Assembly: GCF_012489685.1 (NCBI RefSeq)
Contig: NC_080042.1
Coordinates: forward strand, 36,523,158-36,587,157
Direction: 5' to 3'
Length of the DNA: 64,000 bases
From: Lotus japonicus
Lineage: Eukaryota > Streptophyta > Magnoliopsida > Fabales > Fabaceae
This document shows positions 44,701 to 52,700 of the stretch, piece by piece. Under the pieces are notes generated by a model. That model did not search any database. It worked only from the letters and a program-made list of their open reading frames with translations, and was not told the origin of the DNA. Positions within the stretch are counted from its first letter, which is position 1. Each line of letters begins with the position of its first letter. A program made the position numbers and the translations under genes.

Positions 44701-46752
44701 TTCTTTTACACTTTTAGATATGAAACTCACCAAATGACCCTGGACATATTTCACCTTTTCTTGTTTCTACTGATGTGATACACTTTCAAACTTCTTTATA
44801 TTATTTTAATTTTAATGTTTTACAAGTTCAAGTTTAACCCTTACACATAGCTTTTTTGACAAGTTTATGTCCCTTCATTTTAACTTCGGAAGAAAAAATG
44901 ACAGAGCACATTTTGGTTTTTTTTTTTGTGCGTTATTGTTCGATAGTTTTCTTGCGGCACATATTTCTTCCTCTGGCCCACTTGTTGGTATGTTGCCGGT
45001 CTAGTGACGCTTATATACCAGTAAATATCTATTATGTTCATTCTTCTTGTATATTTCTTATTCTTATAAAGATGTTAATTATATATTATATTAGTTGCAC
45101 AAATTATGCATGTTAAAATTTAAATTTTCTTAGAAATCAAATGCAAGTTGGTCCCCCGAAGTTAGAATCCTGCATCCGCCACTGATTAAGTGGGTTCAGA
45201 TTCAGAAGATGCATGAGAAGATCATGTAAGTTAACAGTATCATATTGGCCATCTTATCATCTATAAAACATTTCATGTGAAATGTTAAAAAGGAGAAATA
45301 TATGCAATCCCCTCAGGAATCAAAGCTATCATTTATTTCAATAATTCATCAAAAGTAATATCTTGACGATATTAATCATCACTCTCTAATAGTGTGTTTC
45401 TGTGCATATTGAACATATTGTACATGACTTCCAAAGCTAGCCAAGTTTCGTGAGAAGCAACGATTTGTTGCTTCTGGCCTGTTGCATACATGGGGAAAAA
45501 TAATCAGATGCTAAATGGTTATCAGAGGACATCAAATGGAGGTACTTCATTGTTAAACCAATAGGACCACGGCACCATGTAAAAATAATTAACTAGTTCT
45601 CAGCAAACCATAAATGATACAATACAAACCACAATACTAGGGATATGACAACAAAACAGTTCCAAGGAAGGCTTCAATTAAACCCTCAAACTTCGCCTAA
45701 AAGAAAAAATTAAAATCTCCAAAAGCATTTCTTAAACTAGCCGATTTCTGGTTTAATGGGGGTCTAAGAAAACTGACACTGAAATACAAATTCATCCAAG
45801 AAACACAAATAGTACAATATTTAATGAATAGTGTTCCACACAAATAAAGCAAAGTAAGGCTATCCTCCTCTAAAATGGTAGCAAACTAGCAATAAATCCT
45901 CAAGGTCCTAGAGTCCTAGACATTAGAATAAATTCAATTGTTTGATATAAAATTGAAAAGAAGTTCTAAAAGAAATCAACGAAAAAACAGGAAATTACGG
46001 AAAATCACCCCAACATGCCTTTCCTTAATTATATTTATTATTGCCAATCTTTAAAAAGCAGGAAATTTAAGATATAAATAAATAAAGCGTTCCTTCCTTT
46101 TTCTGATAAAATGGGGCTAAAAACCCAAAAACAAAGGAACTAGGTTCTCAAGTACAAAGTACTAGCATTTCAAAAAAAGTACAAAGTACTACAATAATCA
46201 AACATAAAAGAACTATCGGAAGAGGCTCAAATGATCTATACTGATTTAGTGATTTAGCATCCTCAATCCATTCTTTGCAAAGGAATCCGCCACTGAACTA
46301 GCCTCCCTAAATAAATGCTTCCACTAAAATAAAGGGTTCCCAGCTAAGTGATTCCCCCAAATTCACAGAATCTAATCGCAACCCAGATATTCAAACTAAC
46401 AAAAATCAATTGACACGGCATCGAGAACCTAGAAATGGTAGTGAAAACAAAAACCTAGATATCAAGAAATTAAAAAAAATTAAACCTGCGAATGAATTCG
46501 AAAAGGGAAAAAATTTCAAATGAGAGAAGAACAGCGAAGAAAGAAAAGAGGTACCTGAAGTGGCGGATTCGATTGAACCAACACGGGGCACTGAGATTGA
46601 AGATTATAGAGAAACGAAGGAGGCTCGGGGATGCACGATGTTGAAGAAGAAGACCCAGACGCGGATTGAAGGAGAGAAAACGATGCCATGCATAGGAGAA
46701 GAAGCGAAGCAGCCATGTATGGAGGAGGAAAAGAAGAACAAAATGCAGCCAT
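29769..46752 (-). CDS. APRL: 5'-adenylylsulfate reductase-like (APRL) protein, thioredoxin fold, four exons
   Basis: Exons on the minus strand: 46752-46555, 30951-30770, 30450-30326, 30196-29769. All junctions are GT-AG and the phases agree. The 933-nt CDS gives 310 aa, close to the length I know for plant APRL5-type proteins. Exon 1 has a hydrophobic signal peptide and Cys-containing start. Exon 2 has the thioredoxin-like segment [11 protein letters not shown] (CPFS where thioredoxins have CGPC). Exon 3 has [22 protein letters not shown] with the cis-Pro loop. Exon 4 has a hydrophobic segment ([12 protein letters not shown]) that fits a membrane anchor. APRL proteins lack the PAPS-reductase domain and their biochemical role is not established. 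The first intron is 15,603 bp and full of retrotransposons on both strands. No break in the coding exons. Confidence 0.88.
31387..31600 (-). repeat. 3' LTR of the KEA-carrying element (214 bp)
   Basis: Starts TGTTGAATATC on the minus strand and, by the target duplication and PBS position, ends CAAGT, not CA. Confidence 0.75.
32019..32131. repeat. tandem duplication, period 62 bp
   Basis: Two copies starting at 32019 and 32081 (GAGAGTGGGYCAGCGCAACT...), with few differences, inside the KEA-carrying element. Confidence 0.75.
32471..32584. repeat. tandem duplication, period 57 bp
   Basis: Two copies starting at 32471 and 32528 (ACCTGGCTGATACACAAAG...), nearly identical. Confidence 0.75.
32675..32870 (-). 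repeat. tandem duplication, period 100 bp, of a PPT-like module
   Basis: Copies start at 32675 and 32775, each beginning AACACTTCCCCTCAAGCT. This resembles the true PPT module of the element at 31599 (CACTCCCCCTCAAGCTAAAG), so three PPT-like tracts lie on the minus strand. Confidence 0.7.
33442..33627 (-). pseudogene. KEA: captured fragment of a K+ efflux antiporter gene (KEA4/5/6 type)
   Basis: The minus-strand translation contains [20 protein letters not shown], then [15 protein letters not shown] and [17 protein letters not shown]. This is the conserved membrane region of the plant KEA4/5/6 K+/H+ antiporters, where the next residues would be HGQVTIG. It stops at a likely exon edge and is followed by non-coding text with a stop. 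The open frame extends upstream to 33813 with no recognised homology. About 62 of several hundred residues are present, so no transport function is possible. Position inside the LTRs shows capture by the retroelement. Confidence 0.75.
34004..34238 (-). repeat. 5' LTR of the KEA-carrying element (235 bp)
   Basis: Carries a 21-bp duplication (atcatctctatttaaatag-type) absent from the other LTR. PBS adjoins at 33993-34003 on the minus strand. Confidence 0.75.
34244..36753. other. intronic sequence, no gene seen
   Basis: AT-rich. A TCTCTCTC-rich tract is at 34900-34940. At about 35850-36110 there is LTR-like text (ttattgataattgattcag ... tagagatatcaac) similar in composition and word order to the KEA element's LTR, perhaps an old solo LTR. 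The small ORFs at 34586 and 36379 look fortuitous. Confidence 0.35.
36759..37061 (+). repeat. 5' LTR of the gag-RT Copia (303 bp)
   Basis: Starts TATTAGAG, ends CCTATTA. Contains a tandem AACAGCTGTCAATTCTGTTA repeat and a CTATATAAGG box that likely serves as TATA. Confidence 0.9.
37084..39912 (+). CDS. gag fused in frame to reverse transcriptase-RNase H (Copia), 942 aa
   Basis: The start is the first ATG after the PBS (37084, MAMDASSPS). Residues about 30-235 are a UBN2-type gag. A CCHC knuckle ([14 protein letters not shown]) starts at 316, followed by about 105 residues of Ser/Pro/Ala-rich linker. RT starts near 423 ([15 protein letters not shown]), with YVDD at 617-620. RNase H with [16 protein letters not shown] and STEAEY runs to the end. 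In ordinary Copia elements a protease and integrase of several hundred residues lie between knuckle and RT; both are absent with no frameshift. The stop TGA sits within the PPT. The complete open frame and identical LTRs suggest recent movement. The protein could make cDNA but could not process gag or integrate it alone. Confidence 0.92.
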   Translation: MAMDASSPSLPSSSSSTNTLSQAFSHKLSIKLDDSNFYSWKQQVEGVIRSHKLQKFVQDPPLIPEKFLTDADRITENVNPAFSDWEQQDSLLFTWLLSTLSPSILPNVIQCVHSWQIWEEIHSFFNAKSRAQSTQLRNELKNITKGTKTASEFLQRIKTIVNTLASIGEPVTFRDHLEAIFDGLSEEYSALMTVIYNQTTYYTISEVEAMVISHEARFDRMRKKQLAETTPSVFLTQATAPSASSTTPAPPPQALWTQPAPAPPPPATQPPATAVAPFQPVDAAVDSGYGNRDDQNLNSGNYGRGRGRGRGRNVQCTYCNKWGHDAASCWSRPSGVSPHANSSTNSGQSGNCGVTVSADVPSSLVSADTSPALSSAHDQPADTPVSVAVAAPPVAVNSHPMQTRAKSGIVKPRLQPTLLLTHMEPTSVKQAMKDAKWYKAMQEEYTALMNNGTWTLVPLPTNRTAVGCKWIFRIKENPDGSINKYKARLVAKGYSQVQGFDYSETFSPVVKPITVRLILSLAISRGWPLQQLDVNNAFLNGVLEEEVYMVQPPGFEHKDKNLVCKLQKALYGLKQAPRAWFHRLKEALIKFGFQASKCDPSLFTYYSSQGCIYMLVYVDDIIITGASMTLIQQLTTQLHSIFALKQLGQLDYFLGVQVTHLTSGSLLLNQTKYISDLLTKVNMLDAAAISTPMQCGVKLSKHEGSVLKDPTEYRSVVGALQYATITRPEISFAVNKVCQFLAQPHEEHWKAVKRILRYLKGTLTHGVLLQPCSMTRPLPLIAYCDADWGSDPDDRRSTSGSCVFLGSNLISWTAKKQTLVARSSTEAEYRSLANTTAELLWVQSLLTELKIPFTTPTVYCDNMSTVLLTHNPILHTRTKHMEMDIFFVRENVQDKSLLVQHVPSEHQKADIFTKALSPTRFLQLKDKLNVVDKLQLLSPPSV
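39911..39919 (+). other. polypurine tract of the gag-RT Copia
   Basis: GAGGGGGTG immediately before the 3' LTR, overlapping the stop codon of the ORF (TTTGAGG). Confidence 0.8.
39920..40222 (+). repeat. 3' LTR of the gag-RT Copia (303 bp)
   Basis: No difference from the 5' LTR seen over 303 bp. Confidence 0.9.
40475..42543 (-). pseudogene. Ty3/gypsy pol: protease, RT, RNase H, frameshifted, no integrase
   Basis: The protease ([10 protein letters not shown]) reads in one frame to 42143 and continues in another from 42152 ([11 protein letters not shown]). RT (41745-40984) has FRVDYRALN-type and MPFGLTNTP motifs and FFDD as catalytic pair. A frameshift near 41080 moves to the RNase H frame (40436-41080), with [16 protein letters not shown] and ending DALSRKM. 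The last residues before the stop are read from LTR sequence. At least three frameshifts or stops are needed, so no function remains. Confidence 0.8.
42545..43590 (-). pseudogene. Ty3/gypsy gag, broken
   Basis: Two frames: 43590-42985 and 42943-42545. The first has a coiled-coil start, then the gag core ([30 protein letters not shown]). The second leads to a zinc knuckle ([13 protein letters not shown]) that loses frame before its last Cys. The family gag would continue unbroken into protease. Confidence 0.75.
43613..44012 (-). repeat. 5' LTR of the Ty3/gypsy element (400 bp)
   Basis: Complete LTR. Its inner half (about 196 bp) is repeated at 40279-40474 with small differences, including a few-base insertion in each. 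Confidence 0.8.
44018..46554. other. proximal part of APRL intron 1, no element defined
   Basis: AT-rich with no ORF of interest. A short direct repeat of AGTACAAAGTACTA is at 46150-46193. Text near 45140-45190 (tggtcccccgaagttagaa) looks like dispersed repeat. Confidence 0.4.
46555..46752 (-). CDS. APRL: APRL exon 1: signal peptide and N-terminus
   Basis: Exactly 66 codons, phase 0, from ATG 46752 to the donor at 46554. [17 protein letters not shown] forms the signal peptide core; [19 protein letters not shown] follows. An upstream in-frame open stretch reaches to 46983, but it lacks a signal-like start, so the chosen ATG is preferred. Confidence 0.8.
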
Positions 46753-46954
46753 GTCTGAAGAAGGGTATAAAGGATAAATACAAGAAAAACCGGAGGGTAT
46801 AATGGGAAAGCGCAGAGAATTCAAAGAGGGTTTCTGGACTTGTGGCCTTATTGGCGTCTTCCGCTGTATCTCTTCGGTTCTACTTGGCTGTGCCTCTACG
46901 GCGGTGGGTTGTTGGGTTCGATTTGGTTTGGTTAGGTGATTTGATGCTAAACAA

Positions 46955-47751
46955 AAGGGGTTTGGGTTTAACACCCCACCCATTAGGCCCCCCGCCCCAC
47001 CTTGGGGGGCGAAATTACCAGAAAACCAGTTGGTTAAAAACGGTAAATGATTACCCGACTCTATAACGGGTAATCATTTACCGATCGTGTTTAAAACATA
47101 TAAACACGACAGTTTGGGTTTTGAAACCCATTATTTCAAAACCCAAATTTCCCTCCCTCAATCGCATCCTCTCTCAAAGCTCGGTTCCACCACTTCAATC
47201 ATCTCAAAGGTCGGTTCTAATCATCATCAAAGCTCCCACAAAGTACTTAAACTAACTATAAATAAGGTACCAAAGCTAACACCACTTACCAGAAGTTAAA
47301 AGTTTTCCCTTGGTGGTGGTGGTGGTGGTGGTGGAAATGTGGAGATGGTGGTGGTGGTGGGAAGGTGAAATGTGAGGGAGGAGTGGAGTAATGGTAGAAT
47401 AAGGTAGTTTGGGCGAGTTATGGGGGGCTGGTGGGGGGTTGTTGGAGGGAGGAGTAATGGTGGAGGGGTTGGTGGAGGGAGGAGTAATGGTGAAAAGGTG
47501 ATCAAACTGCCAGATTACCAATCAGTAAATGATATACCGATATCAATATAACAATCGGTTAATGATTAACCGATATTGTTCTTCGTGTTCTGGGTAATGG
47601 GATAAAGGTGTTCATACTGAGGAACAATAACGGTAAATCATTTACCGATTGTTATTTTGACATCGGCAAATCATTTACCGATGGGTAGTTTTGGAATAAA
47701 AAAAAATGCTGGGGCGCGTAGCCTAAAGGGTGGGGTGCCAAACCCAAATCC
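46955..47751. mobile_element. TIR/MITE-like DNA element upstream of APRL
   Basis: The ends are inverted repeats: left GGGTTTAACACCCCACCC, right (reverse complement) GGGTTTGGCACCCCACCC, continuing about 35 bp. CTAAACA occurs on both flanks (46947-46953, 47752-47758) and may be the target duplication, though the boundary is not exact. The interior has several near-palindromes of GGTAAATGATTACC type and a (GGT)n microsatellite at 47312-47335. There is no transposase. It begins about 200 bp from the APRL start codon. Confidence 0.55.
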
Positions 47752-47758
47752 CTAAACA

Positions 47759-48251
47759 GATGGTGGGCCTGTGCCAAATCTTGCCATCAGCGGTTTTTAT
47801 GAGGAAACGGTCGAAGGGGGAGCAAGGATAAGAATGGGGAAGGTGGGATTGAGGGAGAAAGACGATTTACCGTTGGAGGGGAGAAATAAGGATGAAGATG
47901 AATTTTTTTTTTTAATTTGATAAGCAGAAGTAGAGAAAAAGGAACGCACAACAAGTCACGTGCAATTTTAAAAGAGGGTTCAAATTAGGACCATTCATTT
48001 TGATCCAATGGATAGTAATTAATGCTATCATCTCTCACCATAAACCACTCTTCTCACTTGATATGCTCCCTATATATATAATATAGACACGAAAATAAGG
48101 TTTTTTTTCTAGAAGGTCTATACCACATGGCACTCCCGATTCATTTAGTTTCCCTCCAATGATCAACCAAATCTTGCCTATAAATAATAGGGGAGCCACC
48201 CTGAAGCCATTTATCATTTCAAATGTGGACATTTTTGTAATTCAGGTTCCC
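47759..48251. other. intergenic, nothing recognised
   Basis: Mixed-composition sequence between the TIR element and the Copia LTR. The last five bases before the LTR (TTCCC) would be its target duplication. Confidence 0.4.
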
Positions 48252-49111
48252 TGTAGAATGAATGTCCTGCACGATGCTGGGACAATAGGTTCGACAATCG
48301 CTTAACAGTAAAACAGTAACTTAAAACAGAAATAACAAAACACAGGAATTGTTAACCCAGTTCAGTGAAAAACTTTCACCTACGTCTGGAGGGTTTGCAC
48401 CCAAAGAAAGGAAATCCACTATCTCAAGATTCAGGAATTACAAACACTCATGAACACAACAGTTCATAGTTCACTTTCTAATCTACCCAGTGTATTTCTA
48501 CTTAGTATCTCAACCTAAGTATGAGAGCTCCTCTCACTTTCTCTCAATCACTGCCACAATGATTGGTGAACACAATCAACAATCAGAGTTTGAAGGCTAT
48601 CAAACACACAGAACCCTTCTTTGCTTTATAGAATCAGTGAGCAAAGAGGATTCACAACTAACAAAGGACAAAGCACAATCACAAATCCTAAAACACTTGA
48701 TCTCTCTCTATAGCTTCGGTGGTCTTCAAGTTTTAGGTCTTCATCCTTTTATAGACTTCAGCAGCGGTAGCATGGGCTCTAGGGTTAGCATGGGCTGAAG
48801 TGACAGATTGCAGCAACAGCAATTCAAAACGCAATCTTGATAGATCTTGATACTTATTGCACAAGAAAAGATAGAAATCAATCTTTTAACAAAGATTGTT
48901 TCAACAAATAACAACTCATAAATAAAACCCTTCTGGAATAGCTACTTGACCCTCAAGTAACACGGAAAACATATCTTCAAATAATCTTCAAAGGGCCCAC
49001 AACAGAAACTCAAGCTGAGGATTGATGTCCTAGCTTCGCAGAATCAGATGCCACGACATCTGCTTCGACAATTGGTTGTTTTGACAAAATGCAAGACAAC
49101 ATGGACCAACA
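48252..49111 (-). repeat. 3' LTR of SIRE-like element 2 (about 860 bp)
   Basis: On the minus strand it starts TGTTGGTCCATG, right after the PPT (ACAAAGGGGGAGAT, 49125-49112), and ends CATTCTACA. Internal words match the LTRs at 14790-15655 and 20545-25505. Confidence 0.75.
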
Positions 49112-49294
49112 ATCTCCCCCTTTGTAAAATTTTGTCTAAAACAACACACAAACCAGAGAGGGTAAATATAACATCTTAAGCAGAGCTCCCCCTCAAATGA
49201 TGCATCCATACCAACAACTAGCATAGTTGGAACATAACACTTAGCAGCAAAAACACACAAACAAAAGTACTATCAGAACTTAGCATATGATGAC

Positions 49295-49672
49295 TGGACT
49301 GGGCGGGACATAAAGAAGATTATGTCCCGCCCAAAATGAACAAATAACCATTGAAGATAGTCATGGCGGGAAAGGCGACACGACGAGCTTCATTGCCCTC
49401 CCTTAGATGATGGACCCACAAGCCAGCTGGAAGATTCCTTTGGATTTGTCTTATATGTACAGGGATTTGGGCCCTGATTGTCAGGCCCAAATATAGGAAA
49501 GGTCCATATCATGACCACCCCCTCTATAAAAGGGGAGGTCATCCACTTGTACGAAACCAACTTTTTCAGCATTAATGAGAATATTCCTTTTATGGTAGTT
49601 TTGCTATTTTAGTGCTCTGCTAGGGTTTACTTTTTGTCTTTCTCTTACGTAAGCTTGCCCTAGTACAGAACA
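49295..49672 (+). repeat. 5' LTR of E2 (378 bp)
   Basis: TGGACTGGGC...GTACAGAACA. Inverted repeat at 49301-49332, E2F-type GCGGGAAA at 49366-49373, TATAAAAG at 49525-49532. Confidence 0.95.
49525..49532 (+). promoter_or_regulatory. TATA box of the E2 5' LTR
   Basis: TATAAAAG within CCCCTCTATAAAAGG, about 208 bp before the gag ATG. The equivalent in the 3' LTR is at 58710-58717. Confidence 0.7.
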
Positions 49673-49673
49673 T

Positions 49674-49688
49674 TGGCACCGTCTGTGG
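49674..49688 (+). other. primer-binding site of E2
   Basis: TGGCACCGTCTGTGG, one base after the LTR. The first nine bases match the tRNA-Asp complement TGGCGCCGT at eight positions; the rest matches poorly, so the primer is uncertain. Confidence 0.6.
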
Positions 49689-49732
49689 CTCTGACTTAGC
49701 TCTTCCGGTGACAGAAGGAGGAATTACGAGCC

Positions 49733-52700
49733 ATGGAGACTCGTTCATGTGGCGTGGGTCGACGCGATCATCGCCGGCGCGGTGGTGGTCGACACGGCGG
49801 TCGCGGCGGCGGACGGAACACCAACCGTCCCCTACTGGACGAGCAAGAGCAGGAAGCTTCCTCGGAGGGGGTCCACTCAGTGGCGCCGTCGCCAGCGTCA
49901 TTGGTGAATGCAGCTCCGGGAAGACCTTCAGATCTGATTGCTAAATCAGATCCAGGTGTGCGGCGGCGTTCAACGCCGCCTAACTACGTGAATTTGGAAG
50001 ATCTTAAAACCACTGCTCCACGGAGAGCGCAAGAGGCAGTGACAGGTATCACGCCTGCGGCTTTGCAACAAATGTTAGATACCTTGCAGAAGGTGCAGTC
50101 CCAAAACGAGCAGTTGCAAGCCCAAGTTGAGTATCTTACTCAGCGGCAGGATTTTAAGCAAGAACAACGCCTGGAGGCGGAGGATGTAGTTGAATTTCAA
50201 CCTTTTGTTCCAGCCATCACTAGGGTGGACATTCCAAAGCACCTGCAAACCATGGCATTAGACGCCTTTTCGGGCGAATCTGATCCTATGGAGCATCTTA
50301 GATATTTCAATACCAAAATGGTGATCGGCGGGGCGACGGATGCGGTAAAATGTCGATTATTGCCTTCCACGTTCAAGGGCATGGCGATGCAGTGGTTCAT
50401 TCGACAACCGCCCTTCTCCATTGATAATTTCACTGATCTGTCCACTAAGTTTCTGACTCAATTTTCCGCCAATAAAACCACAAAGGCAACAATGTTTGAT
50501 CTTATCAGCATACATCAGCAACCAGGCGAGAAATTAAAAACCTACATGGCACGCTTCAGCAAGATGGCGGTGCAGTTGGAGGATGAAAATCCAGATGTCT
50601 GTTTGGCGTCATTCAAATATGGCCTTCGGGCGGGAGATTTGAATAGAGACTTAACAAGGCGACCGGCGAAGGATATGATGGATCTTCGCGCTCGTGTTCA
50701 AGAGTTCATATTGATCGAGCAAGATGATCAGAAGAAACAAGAAAGAGAGGAAGGACGCAAGCAGTCTCAATCTGGCGGTGTTTCACAGGACAAATCCAAG
50801 GCGGGGAAGGAAACCAGGATAGCGCAAACCCCCCGTGTACCAAGACCGGGACCATACCAAAACTCTAAACCTGGCTTTCAAAATACATGGCACAGAAATT
50901 CACAAGGTCCCACTGCTGCCACAGCTGGTCAGCCTGGTGCTTTGCCAACGCCAGTCCCACTTACTAAGTTGAATGCACCCTTAAGTACCATTTTAAGGGC
51001 GGTTGGGCAGACCAACGTTGTGCAGTACCCACCACCCCCACGGCGGCCGCCAGCTAATGTGGACACCAATAGGTGGTGCGAGTACCACAAGGCGTTGGGG
51101 CATACGACAGATAATTGTTGGAATTTAAGGCGGGAAATTGATCGCTTGATTAAAGCTGGCCATTTGGCAAACTTTGTTAAAGACACAGCAGCGCCGGAGG
51201 TAGCTAAGATCACTCAAGGGGACAAAGGCAAAGGTAAAGAGATAGTTGAAGAGTTGGGCGATCCTGTTGGGGAATGCTCATCTATTGCAGGAGGATTTGG
51301 CGGGGGTGCAATTTCAAGTAAGGCTAGAAAACGCTACGTGGCGGCAATACACTCAGTACAGGAGTCGAACGAAGGAGAGTGTTGGGTGAATCATTCCCCT
51401 ATTATATTTACCCCTCAGGATTTCACGCATGTAATTCCCCATGACAACGATCCAATTGTGGTAACAATTAGGGTTAACAATTATGTGACAAAGAAAGTAT
51501 TCTTAGACCAGGGATCTTCGGCGGATATCATCTATGGAGACGCCTTTGATCGCTTGGGACTAAAGGAATCAGATTTGAAACCATACAGGGGAACTTTGGT
51601 GGGATTCACAGGGGACCGTGTTAGTGTGCGGGGATACGTCGAAATTCCGACTGCCTTTGGAGAAGGAGAGTTTGTCAAGAAATTTCAAGTAAAGTACTTA
51701 GTATTGGCATGTAGAGCCAATTACAATGTACTCTTGGGGCGAGACACCCTCAACAAGGTCTGCGCGGTCATCTCAACTGCTCATTTAACTGTTAAATATC
51801 CCGCCTGCAACGGGAAGGTCGGGATATTGCGTGTAGACCAGAATGCAGCAAGGGAATGCTATTTGAGAAGCGTGGCGCTCTATGGGCGAAAAGCCGCCAA
51901 GGAGAGCCATCGAATTACAGAAATCTTCCCACAAGAAGGATTTAGCTTGGACCCAAGAGATGATGCTGATGATTTTCGCCCACAACCTCTGGAAGAAACC
52001 AAGCAGGTGCAAGTCAAGGATAAGTTTCTAAAGATTGGCAGTGGTTTGACAACAGGTCAAGAGGACAGACTAATCACCCTTCTGGGTGATAATCTAGATC
52101 TCTTCGCATGGACCATCAATGATGTACCAGGGATTGATCCCAAGGTGATCACTCACAAACTAGCCATACGACCAGGGGCGACCCCAGTCATCCAACCAAG
52201 GCGAAGAATGAGTGAAGAAAAGAACAAGGCTGTACAATTAGAGACTGAAAAGTTAATCAAGGCTCGCTTCATCCGTGAGGTACAGTACCCAACGTGGCTC
52301 GCCAATGTTGTGATGGTCAAAAAGGCCAATGGGAAATGGCGGATGTGTACGGACTACACAAGCTTGAACAAAGTGTGTCCCAAAGATTCGTACCCACTTC
52401 CCAATGTTGATAAGCTTGTGGATGGAGCTTCAGGGAATGAACTTTTAAGTCTCATGGACGCTTATTCGGGCTATAATCAGATTATGATGCATCCCTCGGA
52501 TGAGGAAAGTACAACATTTATGACCAATCAGGCGAACTATTGTTACAAGACAATGCCTTTTGGTTTGAAGAATGCAGGAGCTACGTACCAACGGCTTATG
52601 GACAAAATTTTTTCAAAACAAGTAGGCAGGAATATGGAGGTGTATGTGGACGACATGATCGTAAAGTCCGCCAGGGCTAGTGATCATGGGGGCGATCTCA

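Larger units (their letters stand above)
30952..46554 (-). other. APRL intron 1, 15.6 kb, with three LTR retrotransposons
   Basis: The donor is CAG/GTACCT at 46555/46554 and the acceptor TGTATAG/GTTGAT at 30952/30951. About 10 kb of it is made up of the elements at 31387-34238, 36759-40222 and 40279-44012, each flanked by its own 5-bp target duplication. Confidence 0.85.

Noticed and set aside
46753..46983. N-terminal extension of APRL exon 1
   Set aside because: The upstream open stretch has no signal-like sequence. The ATG at 46752 is followed directly by a good signal peptide and the CDS length then fits the family.
47276..47521. Proline-rich ORFs on the minus strand
   Set aside because: Translation of a (GGT)n microsatellite and GGAGGAGT repeats.
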